A DNA stretch of 11,426 nt from an uncultured Eubacteriales bacterium (GTDB lineage Bacteria > Bacillota > Clostridia > Oscillospirales > Acutalibacteraceae), in the NCBI GenBank assembly GCA_934541115.1, contig CAKTDF010000039.1, forward strand, positions 1 through 11,426. Reading direction: 5' to 3'. Position numbers and translations under genes: made by a program. Positions 1 through 7,684 of the stretch are shown here, piece after piece. Position 1 is the first letter of the stretch. The number at the start of each line of letters is the position of its first letter. The notes beneath the pieces are model-generated. The model made no database searches. It was not told the DNA's origin and saw only the letters and a program-made list of their open reading frames with translations.

Positions 1-165
1 ATCTATTATCTATTATCCATTATCTATTATCTATTATCTAAAACCGTTAGGGTTTCCGGGCGGAACACAATCCGCCCATACGAATTTAGATTTTAGATGT
101 TAGACTTTAGACGTTAGACATCTTGGCGGCAACGTTGCGTCTTAAAATATCTATTATCTAAAATC
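1..165 (+). repeat. Composite intergenic repeat cluster downstream of the LCP gene
   Basis: Positions 1-42 hold six 7-bp units (ATCTATT x2, ATCCATT, ATCTATT x2, ATCTAAA); the array may continue left of the window. A linker then leads to a GC-rich hairpin at 58-77 (arms GGGCGGA / TCCGCCC, 6-nt loop). Five 7-bp units of the TTAGAYN type follow at 86-120 (endings TT, TG, CT, CG, CA). A GCGTCTTAAAATATC junction and a short two-unit ATCTATT array close it at 149-162. The same order of parts recurs in the other intergenic clusters. No ORF or transposase is visible. It lies 3' of the last gene of the block. Confidence 0.9.
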
Positions 166-184
166 CAAAGCAGGTATATTATCA

Positions 185-213
185 AAACCCAACACCAAAA
201 CAGCGCTGGGTTT
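185..213 (-). terminator. Possible intrinsic terminator after the LCP gene
   Basis: On the minus strand, about 18 nt after the LCP stop, AAACCCAGC can pair with GTTGGGTTT (nine pairs, one of them G-U) around an 11-nt loop. The stem runs into TTTTGATAAT, so the T-tract is only four bases long. Position and orientation suit a terminator, but the short T-run and A/U-rich outer pairs make it weak. It is not part of the repeat family. Confidence 0.4.
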
Positions 214-231
214 GAATATCATTCAAAATAA

Positions 232-1401
232 TCAGAATCCCGAAATAAGATTAAACGGAATCACGCGGTTTTCCTCAAGAACGATGTTGCTTTCACCCTC
301 GCCGTAGATAGCCTTCTGAACGCGCTGTGCGGCAAGCGGAAAGTCCATCAACACAACCGATTCGTCGCCAACCCAACCGGTGCGGAAAACGTCCTCATCG
401 CTTATGGGAGTCTGAACAATTTCATAATTTATCCAGCCATTGGCAAGAGCCTGAGCCGCATATGAAAGAATCTGCATTTTTGTCAGGTCAGTCTTGACAT
501 ACTTGAAAAGCGTATCAAGCGCCGAGCTGAGTTGAGAGAGACTTGCTCCCTTTGCAGATTTGATGAGTGCGGAAATTACCTGTCTCTGACGTCTTGTTCT
601 GCTGACGTCAGAGTCAGAGTCTGAGTGGCGGATGCGCGCAAAAACAAGCGCTTCGTAGCCGTCAAGCTTGACTGCCGGACCGTAATCGATGGTGTGAACA
701 GTGGTTCGGTTGATATACTCCGCCTCATACTGCTGAACCTCAACGGTCAGACCGCCCAATGCATTAATAATATCCGTAAATGACGAAAAGTCAACGGCAA
801 CATAATAGTCAATGTCTATTTTGAAGTCTTTTTCAAGCGTATCAATAAGCGCGTCCGATGAACCGAAATAATACGATGAATTCATCTTGCCGTATCTGCC
901 GTTGCCGTTTATATCCATATACGTCCACGTATCACGGAAAAATGAGGTCATGTTGATTTTCTTGGTCTTTTTGTTGAGAGAAACAAGAATCAGCGAGTCA
1001 GACCTTCCGCCGTTTTCGAGCGCAGTGTCTGAATCAAGACCCACAAGCAAAACATTGATTACATTTTTGCTTGAACGCAGCTCACCGCCGTTGTTCGCCC
1101 ATTCATAAAGGTACTCATTGAGCGAGCCTGCGGAGTTGATCGCTTTCATAATTTTGACCTCTTCGTCCTCAACAATGTTGTCCTGAGGAACAGTAACGGT
1201 CTGATTCGGCTTGTTGTCATTGTCATAATCAATTGAATCAAGCATGCTGCTGACATAGCCCACACCTGCGGCAACGATCATAACGCAAACCGTTAAAAGA
1301 AAATAGAAGTTCTTCGCCCTGCGGCGTTTGTTTGTCCAGAAAAACGAAGCAATAGGATTGCTCTTCTTTTTCCTTTTCACAGCTTTCTTTTCTTTTTTCA
1401 C
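232..1401 (-). CDS. LytR-CpsA-Psr (LCP) family cell-wall polymer ligase
   Basis: This is a 389-residue membrane-anchored protein. LCP enzymes transfer undecaprenyl-linked teichoic acids, capsule or other glycopolymers to peptidoglycan outside the membrane. Residues 1-30 are very basic (cytoplasmic), 31-52 form one hydrophobic segment, 55-110 are an acidic linker, and the LCP domain spans about 115-285. Visible family motifs are LLVGLD (118-123), RSDSLILVSLN (133-143), the FRD triad (155-157), the DYYVAVDFSSF strand-helix (198-208), and FARIRH (254-259) with DVSRTRRQRQ (265-274); these arginines and aspartates bind the lipid pyrophosphate and Mg2+. Residues 290-389 form a C-terminal extension usual for the family. 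The start is GTG, supported by AAAGGTGATC just upstream. It sits 426 bp after gyrA in the same direction, probably with its own promoter. The polymer substrate cannot be told from sequence. Confidence 0.93.
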   Translation of the reverse strand: MKKEKKAVKRKKKSNPIASFFWTNKRRRAKNFYFLLTVCVMIVAAGVGYVSSMLDSIDYDNDNKPNQTVTVPQDNIVEDEEVKIMKAINSAGSLNEYLYEWANNGGELRSSKNVINVLLVGLDSDTALENGGRSDSLILVSLNKKTKKINMTSFFRDTWTYMDINGNGRYGKMNSSYYFGSSDALIDTLEKDFKIDIDYYVAVDFSSFTDIINALGGLTVEVQQYEAEYINRTTVHTIDYGPAVKLDGYEALVFARIRHSDSDSDVSRTRRQRQVISALIKSAKGASLSQLSSALDTLFKYVKTDLTKMQILSYAAQALANGWINYEIVQTPISDEDVFRTGWVGDESVVLMDFPLAAQRVQKAIYGEGESNIVLEENRVIPFNLISGF

Positions 1402-1465
1402 AAGATCACCTTTTGAATTCTTGAATTTTTACTTTTTGCGGTCAGTGCAAAAGGACGTCGGCATT

Positions 1466-1519
1466 TCCGGATTACGCCAAGAGATAAACAGCCGTTTAAA
1501 ATCCGGATATAAACAGCCG
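1466..1519 (-). promoter_or_regulatory. Paired direct repeats in the LCP leader
   Basis: Two copies of ATAAACAGCCG (plus strand, 1484-1494 and 1509-1519) start 25 bp apart. TCCGGA also occurs twice (1466-1471 and 1502-1507). These words are not part of the intergenic repeat family and lie between the candidate -10 box and the GTG start of the LCP gene. Duplicated words at this position suggest a regulator binding site or a leader RNA element. No regulator can be named. Confidence 0.3.
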
Positions 1520-1545
1520 CCGAAAAACTTGCACATCTGCACAAG

Positions 1546-1551
1546 ATTATA
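1546..1551 (-). promoter_or_regulatory. Candidate -10 box for the LCP gene
   Basis: The minus strand reads TATAAT here, giving a leader of about 137 nt to the GTG start. The hexamer 17 bp upstream (AAGGTA) is a poor -35 match. An imperfect palindrome, CTTGTGCA-GA-TGTGCAAG written on the minus strand (1531-1548 on the plus), lies at the expected transcription start and could be an operator. The box is outside the heptamer arrays, which produce TATAAT-like words by chance. Confidence 0.3.
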
Positions 1552-1615
1552 TTCATGAAAATAAATTTTACCTTAGAGAGAACGAAAATGTTTTGTGAGG
1601 ACGGGAATTTTGTAG

Positions 1616-1817
1616 GGGCGATTCACGAATCGTCCATGATATCTAACGGATTTGGACGCATGGAAAATTAATTGCAAACATGTTTATTGCGCCGTCTAAC
1701 ATCTAAAATCCAATATCTAATGTCTAATTTCGTACGGGCGATTCACGAATCGACCATGATATCTAACGGATTAGATAATAGATAATAGATAATGGATAAT
1801 AGATAATAGATATTTTA
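1616..1817. repeat. Composite repeat cluster between gyrA and the LCP gene
   Basis: Two decayed GC hairpins (1616-1635 and 1736-1755; left arm GGGCGATTC, right arms with one changed base each) are both followed by ATGATATCTAACGGATT, so they form a 120-bp-spaced direct repeat. Between them, 1695-1729 is a five-unit B array in reverse orientation (TCTAACA, TCTAAAA, TCCAATA, TCTAATG, TCTAATT). At 1770-1811 a six-unit A array in minus orientation, again with one ATCCATT unit, ends in TATTTTAA ten bases from the gyrA stop. The rest of the 426-bp gap (1402-1615) is LCP leader with no ORF. No T-tract terminator for gyrA is visible; the hairpins lack a T-run. Confidence 0.85.
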
Positions 1818-1827
1818 ATCGACTGGA

Positions 1828-4386
1828 TTACACCCCAGAGTTTTCAATATCCTCTGTATCACCTGTGGAAACTTCGCTGTCATTTTCGGTTTCATCGGCG
1901 GTTTCTTCACCGCTTGGCGCAGTTTCTTCTTCTTCGCGCTTGACAGGAGTGACGGAAACCACCTTTTCGCCCTCGCCGGTTCTCATAACATTGACGCCTC
2001 GCGAGGTTCTTGAAGAAATGTTGACGCTTTCTGAATCGATTCTGATAACTATTCCGTCTGACGAAATGAGAATGAGGTCGTCGCCGTCATGAACAAGGCA
2101 GACTGCCGCAACAAGACCGTATTTTTCGGCTTTATAGTTGATTGAGCCTTTACCTGCACGCGACTGAATGTGATACTCGGAAATATCACTTCTTCTGCCT
2201 ATGCCGCTTTCGCTGACAGTGAGTATTCTTGCGTCTTCGGTTTCGTCCTTTGCAATTGAGCACATGCCGACAACCTCGTCGCCGTCGCGCAGGTCAATTG
2301 CGCGCACTCCTCTTGCGGTTCTGCCGATGGCTCTTGCATCGTTCTCATTAAAGCGGATTGCAAAGCCGTTTTTCGTTGCAACAAGAATATCGTCATTGCC
2401 GTTCGTGAGACGTACCCATGCAAGCTCGTCTCCCTCGTCAAGATTTATGGCGATTATGCCGCTTTTGCGTATATTTTTATAAGCGTCAAGCTCGGTGCGT
2501 TTGATAATACCCTCTCTTGTGACCATGCAGAGATACTTGCTTTCCGTACCGAAATCGGGTACACGAATCATTGCGCTGATTTTTTCGTCCGCTTCAACCG
2601 GAAGCAGGTTGACAATGTTCATACCCTTGCTCTGTCTGCTGCCCTCCGGAATTTCATAACCCTTGAGGCGGTATGCCCTGCCCTTTGTGGTGAAGAACAT
2701 AATGTAGTCATGGCTTGAACAGGTGAACATGGTCTGCGCAACGTCCTCTTCGCGGCGACTCATGCCTTTGATACCCTTTCCGCCCTTTTTCTGAACGGTA
2801 TAGACCGAAGCCGGAATACGCTTGATATATCCGAACGTTGTGAGCGTATATACGCACTGTTCCTGAGGAATAAGGTCTTCAATATCAACCTCGCCGGAAA
2901 CCGCTGCAATCTCTGTGAGTCTGTCGTCGGCATAGCGGCGCTTCAGTTCAAGAGCCTCGTCCTTGACAATTGCAAGAACCTTTGATTCATGAGAAAGAAT
3001 ATCTTCAAACTTTGCAATTTTTTCGCACAGCTCTTTCAACTCGTTTTCAATCTTGATCCTTTCAAGACCGGTGAGCTGACCGAGGCGCATTTTGACAATT
3101 GCGTCCGCCTGTATGTCGTCAAGGTCAAAACGTTCCATGAGTGCGGCTTTGCCCTCGTTCTGATCCTTGGCTTTTCTGAGAATCGCAATAATTTCATCAA
3201 TGAAGTCAAGCGCAGTTTTGAGACCTTCAAGAATATGCTCGCGTTCCTTGGCTTTTCTCAAATCAAAGCGCGTGCGCCTTTCAATAACTTCTTCCTGGAA
3301 TTTTATATAATGCTCAAGAATTTGTTTGAGATTGAGTATTCTCGGCACGCCGTCAACAAGAGCAAGCATAATTATGCCGTAAGTGATCTGCAGCTGAGTC
3401 ATTGAAAACAGCGTGTTGAGAACGACCTGCGGGTTTGCCTCTCTTTTGAGGTCTATAACAAGGTGCATACCCTGACGGTTTGAATAGTCGTTGATGTCTG
3501 AAATGCCCTCAATGCGCTTGTCCTTAACAAGGTCAGCCATTGCCTCAATAAGGCGGCGCTTATTGACCTGATAAGGCAGCTCGGAAACTACGATTGAAAA
3601 TCTGCCGTTTTTGTTTTCAACTATTTCTGTCCTTGCTCTGACAGTTATCTTTCCTCTGCCGGTTGCATAGGCTGCGCGGATACCCGCCTTTCCCATAACA
3701 ATGCCTGCGGTCGGAAAGTCCGGACCTTTGATATACTCCATGATTTTTTCAAGCGGAGCGTCCGGATCGTCAATGATACAGCACATGCCGTCAATAACTT
3801 CGCCGAGATTGTGCGGCGGAATGTTGGTTGCCATACCTACAGCGATACCCGTTGAACCGTTGACGAGCAGATTCGGAAAACGCGAGGGAAGAACCGTCGG
3901 TTCTTTGAGACGGTCGTCATAGTTCGGAATAAAATCAACGGTTTCCTTGTCAATATCGGTGAGCATTTCCATTGAAATTTTGCTCATTCTCGACTCTGTG
4001 TAACGGTAAGCCGCCGGGGGGTCGCCGTCCACGGAACCGAAGTTTCCGTGTCCGTCAACAAGAATATATCTGGTTGAGAATTTTTGTGCAAGACGTACCA
4101 TTGCGTCATAAACCGACGCGTCGCCGTGCGGATGGTAACGACCGAGAACGGAACCCACGGTGTCTGCGCACTTGCGGTATGCCTTGTCCGGATAAAGTGA
4201 ATTTTCGTGCATTGTGTAGAGTATGCGCCTGTGAACCGGCTTCAGTCCGTCGCGAACATCGGGCAGCGCTCTTGACGTGATGACGGACATGGAGTAATCG
4301 AGAAAGGATTTTCTCATTTCTCCGTTGAGGTCAACGTCGATTATCGTTTGATTTTCAAATCTGAGGTCATCGTTATTTCTTTCCAT
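1828..4386 (-). CDS. gyrA: DNA gyrase subunit A
   Basis: This 852-residue protein is the breakage-reunion subunit of gyrase (A2B2), which supercoils DNA using ATP in the cytoplasm. The N-terminal catalytic part (about 25-515) holds RPxxRDGLKPVxRR-type sequence (39-54), the quinolone region HPHGDASVYD (85-94) and the catalytic tyrosine Y129 in AAYRYTE. The C-terminal DNA-wrapping beta-pinwheel begins near 510 and carries the GyrA box QKKGGKG (532-538), which distinguishes gyrase from topoisomerase IV ParC. Residues 818-852 are a strongly acidic tail. Position 90, equal to E. coli Ser83, is Ala, as in Mycobacterium tuberculosis. The ATG has AAAGGGGTGA six to seven bases upstream, overlapping the gyrB stop codon, so the two genes are likely coupled. 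Length is normal for Clostridia. Confidence 0.98.
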   Translation of the reverse strand: MERNNDDLRFENQTIIDVDLNGEMRKSFLDYSMSVITSRALPDVRDGLKPVHRRILYTMHENSLYPDKAYRKCADTVGSVLGRYHPHGDASVYDAMVRLAQKFSTRYILVDGHGNFGSVDGDPPAAYRYTESRMSKISMEMLTDIDKETVDFIPNYDDRLKEPTVLPSRFPNLLVNGSTGIAVGMATNIPPHNLGEVIDGMCCIIDDPDAPLEKIMEYIKGPDFPTAGIVMGKAGIRAAYATGRGKITVRARTEIVENKNGRFSIVVSELPYQVNKRRLIEAMADLVKDKRIEGISDINDYSNRQGMHLVIDLKREANPQVVLNTLFSMTQLQITYGIIMLALVDGVPRILNLKQILEHYIKFQEEVIERRTRFDLRKAKEREHILEGLKTALDFIDEIIAILRKAKDQNEGKAALMERFDLDDIQADAIVKMRLGQLTGLERIKIENELKELCEKIAKFEDILSHESKVLAIVKDEALELKRRYADDRLTEIAAVSGEVDIEDLIPQEQCVYTLTTFGYIKRIPASVYTVQKKGGKGIKGMSRREEDVAQTMFTCSSHDYIMFFTTKGRAYRLKGYEIPEGSRQSKGMNIVNLLPVEADEKISAMIRVPDFGTESKYLCMVTREGIIKRTELDAYKNIRKSGIIAINLDEGDELAWVRLTNGNDDILVATKNGFAIRFNENDARAIGRTARGVRAIDLRDGDEVVGMCSIAKDETEDARILTVSESGIGRRSDISEYHIQSRAGKGSINYKAEKYGLVAAVCLVHDGDDLILISSDGIVIRIDSESVNISSRTSRGVNVMRTGEGEKVVSVTPVKREEEETAPSGEETADETENDSEVSTGDTEDIENSGV

Positions 4387-4393
4387 ATCTCTG

Positions 4394-4403
4394 TCACCCC
4401 TTT
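4394..4403 (-). promoter_or_regulatory. gyrA ribosome binding site overlapping the gyrB stop codon
   Basis: The minus strand reads AAAGGGGTGA; its first two bases are the last two of the gyrB TAA stop (4402-4404). Only 15 nt separate the two genes. Ribosomes finishing gyrB therefore stop on the gyrA initiation site, which would help keep the two subunits at equal amounts. Confidence 0.75.
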
Positions 4404-6441
4404 ATATATCGAGATTCTGAACGTATTTTGCGTTCTTTTCAATGAAATCGCGTCTTGGCTCAACCTTGTCTCCCATGAGAATTGAGAATGTTTCGTCCGC
4501 CTGCATTGCGTCCTCAAGGTTGACTCTGAGCATGATTCTTCTTTCGGGATCCATAGTGGTTTCCCAAAGCTGCTCGGCGTCCATTTCGCCAAGACCTTTA
4601 TATCTTTGAATCGCCGCGCCCGGCATTTCAGCCATAAGCTTGTCTCTTTCCTCGTCGGAATAGGCATAGGCATGCTTTTGTCCCTTTGAAAGCTTGTAAA
4701 GCGGCGGCTGTGCAATATAGACGTAACCGTTATCGATGAGCGGGCGCATATATCTGAAGAAGAAAGTCAAAAGCAGCGTTCTGATATGAGCGCCGTCAAC
4801 ATCGGCATCGGCCATAATTACTATCTTGTGGTAACGCAGCTTTTCCTCGTTGAAGTCGTCGGCAATGCCTGCGCCGAGCGCCATAACAACGGGGCTGAGC
4901 TTATCGTTGCCGATAACCTTGTCAAGTCTGCTTTTTTCAACGTTGAGCATTTTTCCCCAAAGAGGAAGAATTGCCTGAATACGTCTGTCTCTGCCCTCTT
5001 TTGCAGAGCCTCCTGCGGAATCACCCTCAACGATGAAAAGCTCTGTCACCGAGGGGTCTTTTTCTGTGCAGTCCGAAAGCTTTCCGGGCAGCGAGTTGCT
5101 TTCAAGCGGAGATTTTCTTCTTGCCGCCTCTCTCGCTTTTCTTGCCGCCTCTCTTGCGCGCGACGCGTCAAGAGCCTTTGAAAAAATCATCTTTGCAACC
5201 TGCGGGTTTTCTTCAAAGTAATCTGTCAGCTTTGTATAAACGGTTGAAGCAACAAGCTTTGTGATGTCGGTGTTACCCAGCTTTCCCTTGGTCTGTCCCT
5301 CAAACTGAGCGTCCGTCAGCTTAACGCTGATTACGGCAACGAGACCCTCGCGGCAGTCCTCTCCGGAGAGCTTTTTGTCTGAATCCTTGAGAATGTTATA
5401 CTTTCTGCCGTATTCGTTAAACACCTTTGTGAGCGCGGTTTTAAAGCCCGTTTCATGGGTACCGCCGTCAACGGTATGTACGTTGTTGGCATATGAAAGA
5501 ATGGTTTCGTTATAGCCGTCATTATACATCATGGCAATTTCTGCGCTGCGGTCGGCCGCAACGGCAGAAAAATGAATCGGCTTTTCATGCACCGGAGTAA
5601 GACCGCGGCTTTCGTTGATGTATTCAACGAAAGAGCCTATGCCGCCCTCGTAGCAAAAATGATCGGTAACAACATTTTCCGGGTCGCGGCTGTCGGTCAA
5701 AGTGATCGCAAGACCGGCGTTGAGGAAAGCGCTCTCACGCAGGTGGCGCTGAAGAGTTTCATAGTCATAGACGGTAGTCTCTTTGAAGATTTCTGCGTCC
5801 GGCTTGAATTTAATGAAAGTACCCGTTCCTGTTGTGTCGCCGATTATGTCAAGGTCGCTCGCAATGTGACCTCTTGTAAAGCGCTGCTTATAAACATGTC
5901 CGTTTTGAGAAACTTCAACTTCAAACCATTCCGAAAGCGCATTAACAACAGAAGAACCAACGCCGTGCAGACCGCCGGAAACCTTGTATCCGCTGCCGCC
6001 GAACTTTCCGCCGGCGTGGAGAACCGTCAAAACAACGGTAACTGCGGGCAGACCCTGCTGTTCGTTGATACCAACGGGAATACCGCGTCCGTTGTCGCGG
6101 ACTGTTATCACGTCTCCGGGAAGAATTTCAACCTCAATATGGGTACAGAAACCGGCAAGAGCCTCGTCAATAGAGTTGTCAACGATTTCATAAACAAGGT
6201 GATGCAGACCTCTCGGACCGGTTGAGCCGATATACATTCCGGGGCGTTTTCTGACCGCTTCAAGCCCTTCAAGAACCTGAATTGCATCTGCGTTGTATTC
6301 CTCCGTAACAACAGTATCCATAAGGCTGATGTCATCGGGAAGATTTTCGCGTTCAATGTCAATGTCACTGTCCTGCTCGTCCTGCTGTTCTTCAAGATTT
6401 TCTTTGAGAAGCTCTTCGTTTTTGTTTTCGTTTTCGTTCAT
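4402..6441 (-). CDS. gyrB: DNA gyrase subunit B
   Basis: This 679-residue protein is the ATPase subunit of gyrase. The GHKL ATPase domain has E85 and N89 (YEIVDNSIDEA), DNGRG (116-120) and GGLHGVGSSVVNALS (156-170). The transducer domain follows to about 440. The TOPRIM domain has EGDSAGG (472-478) and the metal-binding DADVD (545-549). QRYKGLGEMDAEQLWETTMDP-type C-terminal sequence lies at 612-632. LPLWGKMLNVEK (492-503) has Trp where E. coli has Arg. Against B. subtilis GyrB, the protein has an extra N-terminal stretch of about 40 residues, rich in Glu, Asp and Asn. The chosen ATG is supported by AAAGGAG at 6453-6459 (11-nt spacing); an internal Met41 lacks a binding site. It lies 949 bp after remB, so it may have its own promoter, but none is clear. 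Confidence 0.98.
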   Translation of the reverse strand: MNENENKNEELLKENLEEQQDEQDSDIDIERENLPDDISLMDTVVTEEYNADAIQVLEGLEAVRKRPGMYIGSTGPRGLHHLVYEIVDNSIDEALAGFCTHIEVEILPGDVITVRDNGRGIPVGINEQQGLPAVTVVLTVLHAGGKFGGSGYKVSGGLHGVGSSVVNALSEWFEVEVSQNGHVYKQRFTRGHIASDLDIIGDTTGTGTFIKFKPDAEIFKETTVYDYETLQRHLRESAFLNAGLAITLTDSRDPENVVTDHFCYEGGIGSFVEYINESRGLTPVHEKPIHFSAVAADRSAEIAMMYNDGYNETILSYANNVHTVDGGTHETGFKTALTKVFNEYGRKYNILKDSDKKLSGEDCREGLVAVISVKLTDAQFEGQTKGKLGNTDITKLVASTVYTKLTDYFEENPQVAKMIFSKALDASRAREAARKAREAARRKSPLESNSLPGKLSDCTEKDPSVTELFIVEGDSAGGSAKEGRDRRIQAILPLWGKMLNVEKSRLDKVIGNDKLSPVVMALGAGIADDFNEEKLRYHKIVIMADADVDGAHIRTLLLTFFFRYMRPLIDNGYVYIAQPPLYKLSKGQKHAYAYSDEERDKLMAEMPGAAIQRYKGLGEMDAEQLWETTMDPERRIMLRVNLEDAMQADETFSILMGDKVEPRRDFIEKNAKYVQNLDI

Positions 6442-6490
6442 GGCGCGAATTACTCCTTTGCTATGTTAAATGTTTGATTTTATGCGGTAT

Positions 6491-7340
6491 AAAATATCTA
6501 TTATCTATTATCCATTATCTATTATCTAAAAAGCGTTATGGTTTTCCGGGCGGCTCGTGAGCCCCCTACGAATTTAGATTTTAGACGTTAGATTTTAGAC
6601 GTTAGACATCTTGGCGGTGACCCGCGTCTTAAAATATCTATTATCTATTATCCATTATCTATTATCTATTATCTAAAAAGCGTTATGGTTTTCCGGGCGG
6701 CTAGTGAGCCGCCCTACGAATTTAGATATTAGACGTTAGATTTTAGACGTTAGACACCTTGTCTGTCCCGCCGCGTCTTAAAAATATCTATTATCTATTA
6801 TCTATTATCTATTATCCATTATCTAAATTAACCGTTGGGTTTGTGGGCGATTCACGAATCGCCCATGAAACGTAAACCGTTTTCGCTGCGGCATTTTTAA
6901 TGATAGACGTTAGATAACGTAACAAACACGTTTACGCATATTTTTTTATGCGGTTGAAATTGTTGGGTTTTCCGGGCGGCTCGTGAGCCCCCTACGAATT
7001 TAGATTTTAGACGTTAGATTTTAGACGTTAGACACCTTGTCTGTCCCGCCGCGTCTTAAAAATATCTATTATCTATTATCCATTATCTATTATCTAAATT
7101 AACCATTGGGTTTGTGGGCGATTCACGAATCGCCCGTGAAGCGTAAACCGTTTTCGCTGCGGCATTTTTAATGATAGACGTTAGATAACGTAACAAACAC
7201 GTTTACGCACATTTTTTTATGCGGTTGAAATTGTTGGGTTTTCCGGTCGGCTCGTGAGCCGCCCCTACGAAAAATCTGATCTATAAACGGCTTTAGATAA
7301 TAGATAATAGATAATGGATAATAGATAATAGATATTTTAA
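6491..7340. repeat. Large repeat cluster between remB and gyrB (five A arrays)
   Basis: Almost the whole 949-bp gap is composite repeat. A arrays lie at 6496-6530, 6636-6677, 6786-6827 and 7064-7098 (plus orientation) and 7292-7333 (minus orientation). B arrays of five units lie at 6574-6608, 6722-6756 and 7000-7034. GC hairpins lie at 6548-6566 (damaged), 6695-6714, 6845-6864, 6974-6992 (damaged), 7116-7135 and 7245-7264. The outer A arrays face each other, with AAAATATC at the left edge and GATATTTT at the right. Remaining sequence is the linker module with a small CGCATA/TATGCG hairpin and, at 7341-7390, remB 3' sequence with a TTTTTT run but no convincing stem. I see no gene here. Confidence 0.9.
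6686..7240. repeat. Tandem duplication of about 275 bp inside the remB-gyrB cluster
   Basis: 6686-6964 and 6965-7240 are near-identical head-to-tail copies: GTTTTCC hairpin, B array, GTCTGTCCCGCCGCG, A array, ATTAACC(G/A)TTGGG, hairpin, linker module. The GTCTGTCC words are 278 bp apart (6761, 7039), while the next hairpins are 271 bp apart (6845, 7116). The 7-bp difference is exactly one extra ATCTATT unit in the first copy. Copy 1 differs from copy 2 by few substitutions otherwise, so the duplication looks recent. Confidence 0.85.
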
Positions 7341-7390
7341 GTGGTGTACGGGAAAAAACGCTGCAGTTCAAAACATCTATCACACATTCT

Positions 7391-7633
7391 CTAAAATTTT
7401 TCGCTACGCTTTGCAACCGTACCCGAGGATAAATGCGAAACATATATTCTTCTACCCTCGCAGACAATGAAAGAACGCGGCATCTCCGCAGAGACATAGT
7501 AAACATTTTTTCGTTTTTCATTTTTGCCGAGGTAGTCTCTTGTTATTTTTGAAACAGTGGTGCTTTCAAGGTCAAAAATACCTATAATTTCTTTGTCGGT
7601 AACAACAGTGTTTTGTCCGATATGGATATACAA
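7391..7633 (-). CDS. remB: RemB-like (DUF370) small regulator, extracellular matrix regulatory family
   Basis: This 80-residue protein matches the RemA/RemB (DUF370) family; in B. subtilis the remB gene (yaaB) sits in the same place between recF and gyrB. RemA is a DNA-binding activator of matrix and osmoprotection genes; the role of RemB outside Bacillus is poorly known. Visible family features are the start MYIHIG, IIGIFDLE (16-23), PRSFIV (52-57) and IYVSHLSSGTVAKR (63-76). Length equals the family norm (about 81). The initiator is TTG: MYIHIG aligns with the conserved N-terminus MYIHLG, there is no ATG in frame at that point, and AAAGGAGA lies 9 nt upstream. It begins 51 nt after recF, so it is probably on the recF transcript. 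Confidence 0.9.
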   Translation of the reverse strand: MYIHIGQNTVVTDKEIIGIFDLESTTVSKITRDYLGKNEKRKNVYYVSAEMPRSFIVCEGRRIYVSHLSSGTVAKRSEKF

Positions 7634-7641
7634 AACTATCT

Positions 7642-7649
7642 TCTCCTTT
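7642..7649 (-). promoter_or_regulatory. Ribosome binding site deciding the TTG start of remB
   Basis: The minus strand reads AAAGGAGA, with 9 nt between GGAG and TTG at 7631-7633. This is a near-ideal Shine-Dalgarno site and supports a non-ATG start that also gives the conserved MYIHIG N-terminus. Confidence 0.75.
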
Positions 7650-7684
7650 TTGTCGGGAGCAAAGCCTACAGCGGTGTGTTTGAA

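Noticed and set aside
1..165. CRISPR-like array
   Set aside because: Units are 7 bp and contiguous, with no 20-40 bp spacers of unique sequence and no cas genes in the window.
5572..6225. 217-residue plus-strand ORF inside gyrB
   Set aside because: It is antisense to a well-conserved gyrB coding region, has no recognisable motif and no isolated promoter.
7341..7390. Intrinsic terminator after remB (TTTTTT run)
   Set aside because: No stable stem precedes the T-run; AACTGCAGCGTT has only a loop-less CTGCAG core.
6442..7390. A hidden insertion sequence or transposase remnant between remB and gyrB
   Set aside because: No frame gives a protein with DDE, HUH or Y1 features; all the sequence is explained by short repeat modules.
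7168..7521. 117-residue minus-strand ORF overlapping remB
   Set aside because: It runs out of frame through remB and repeat DNA; its composition (IIYYPLSIIYYL) is translated heptamer repeat.
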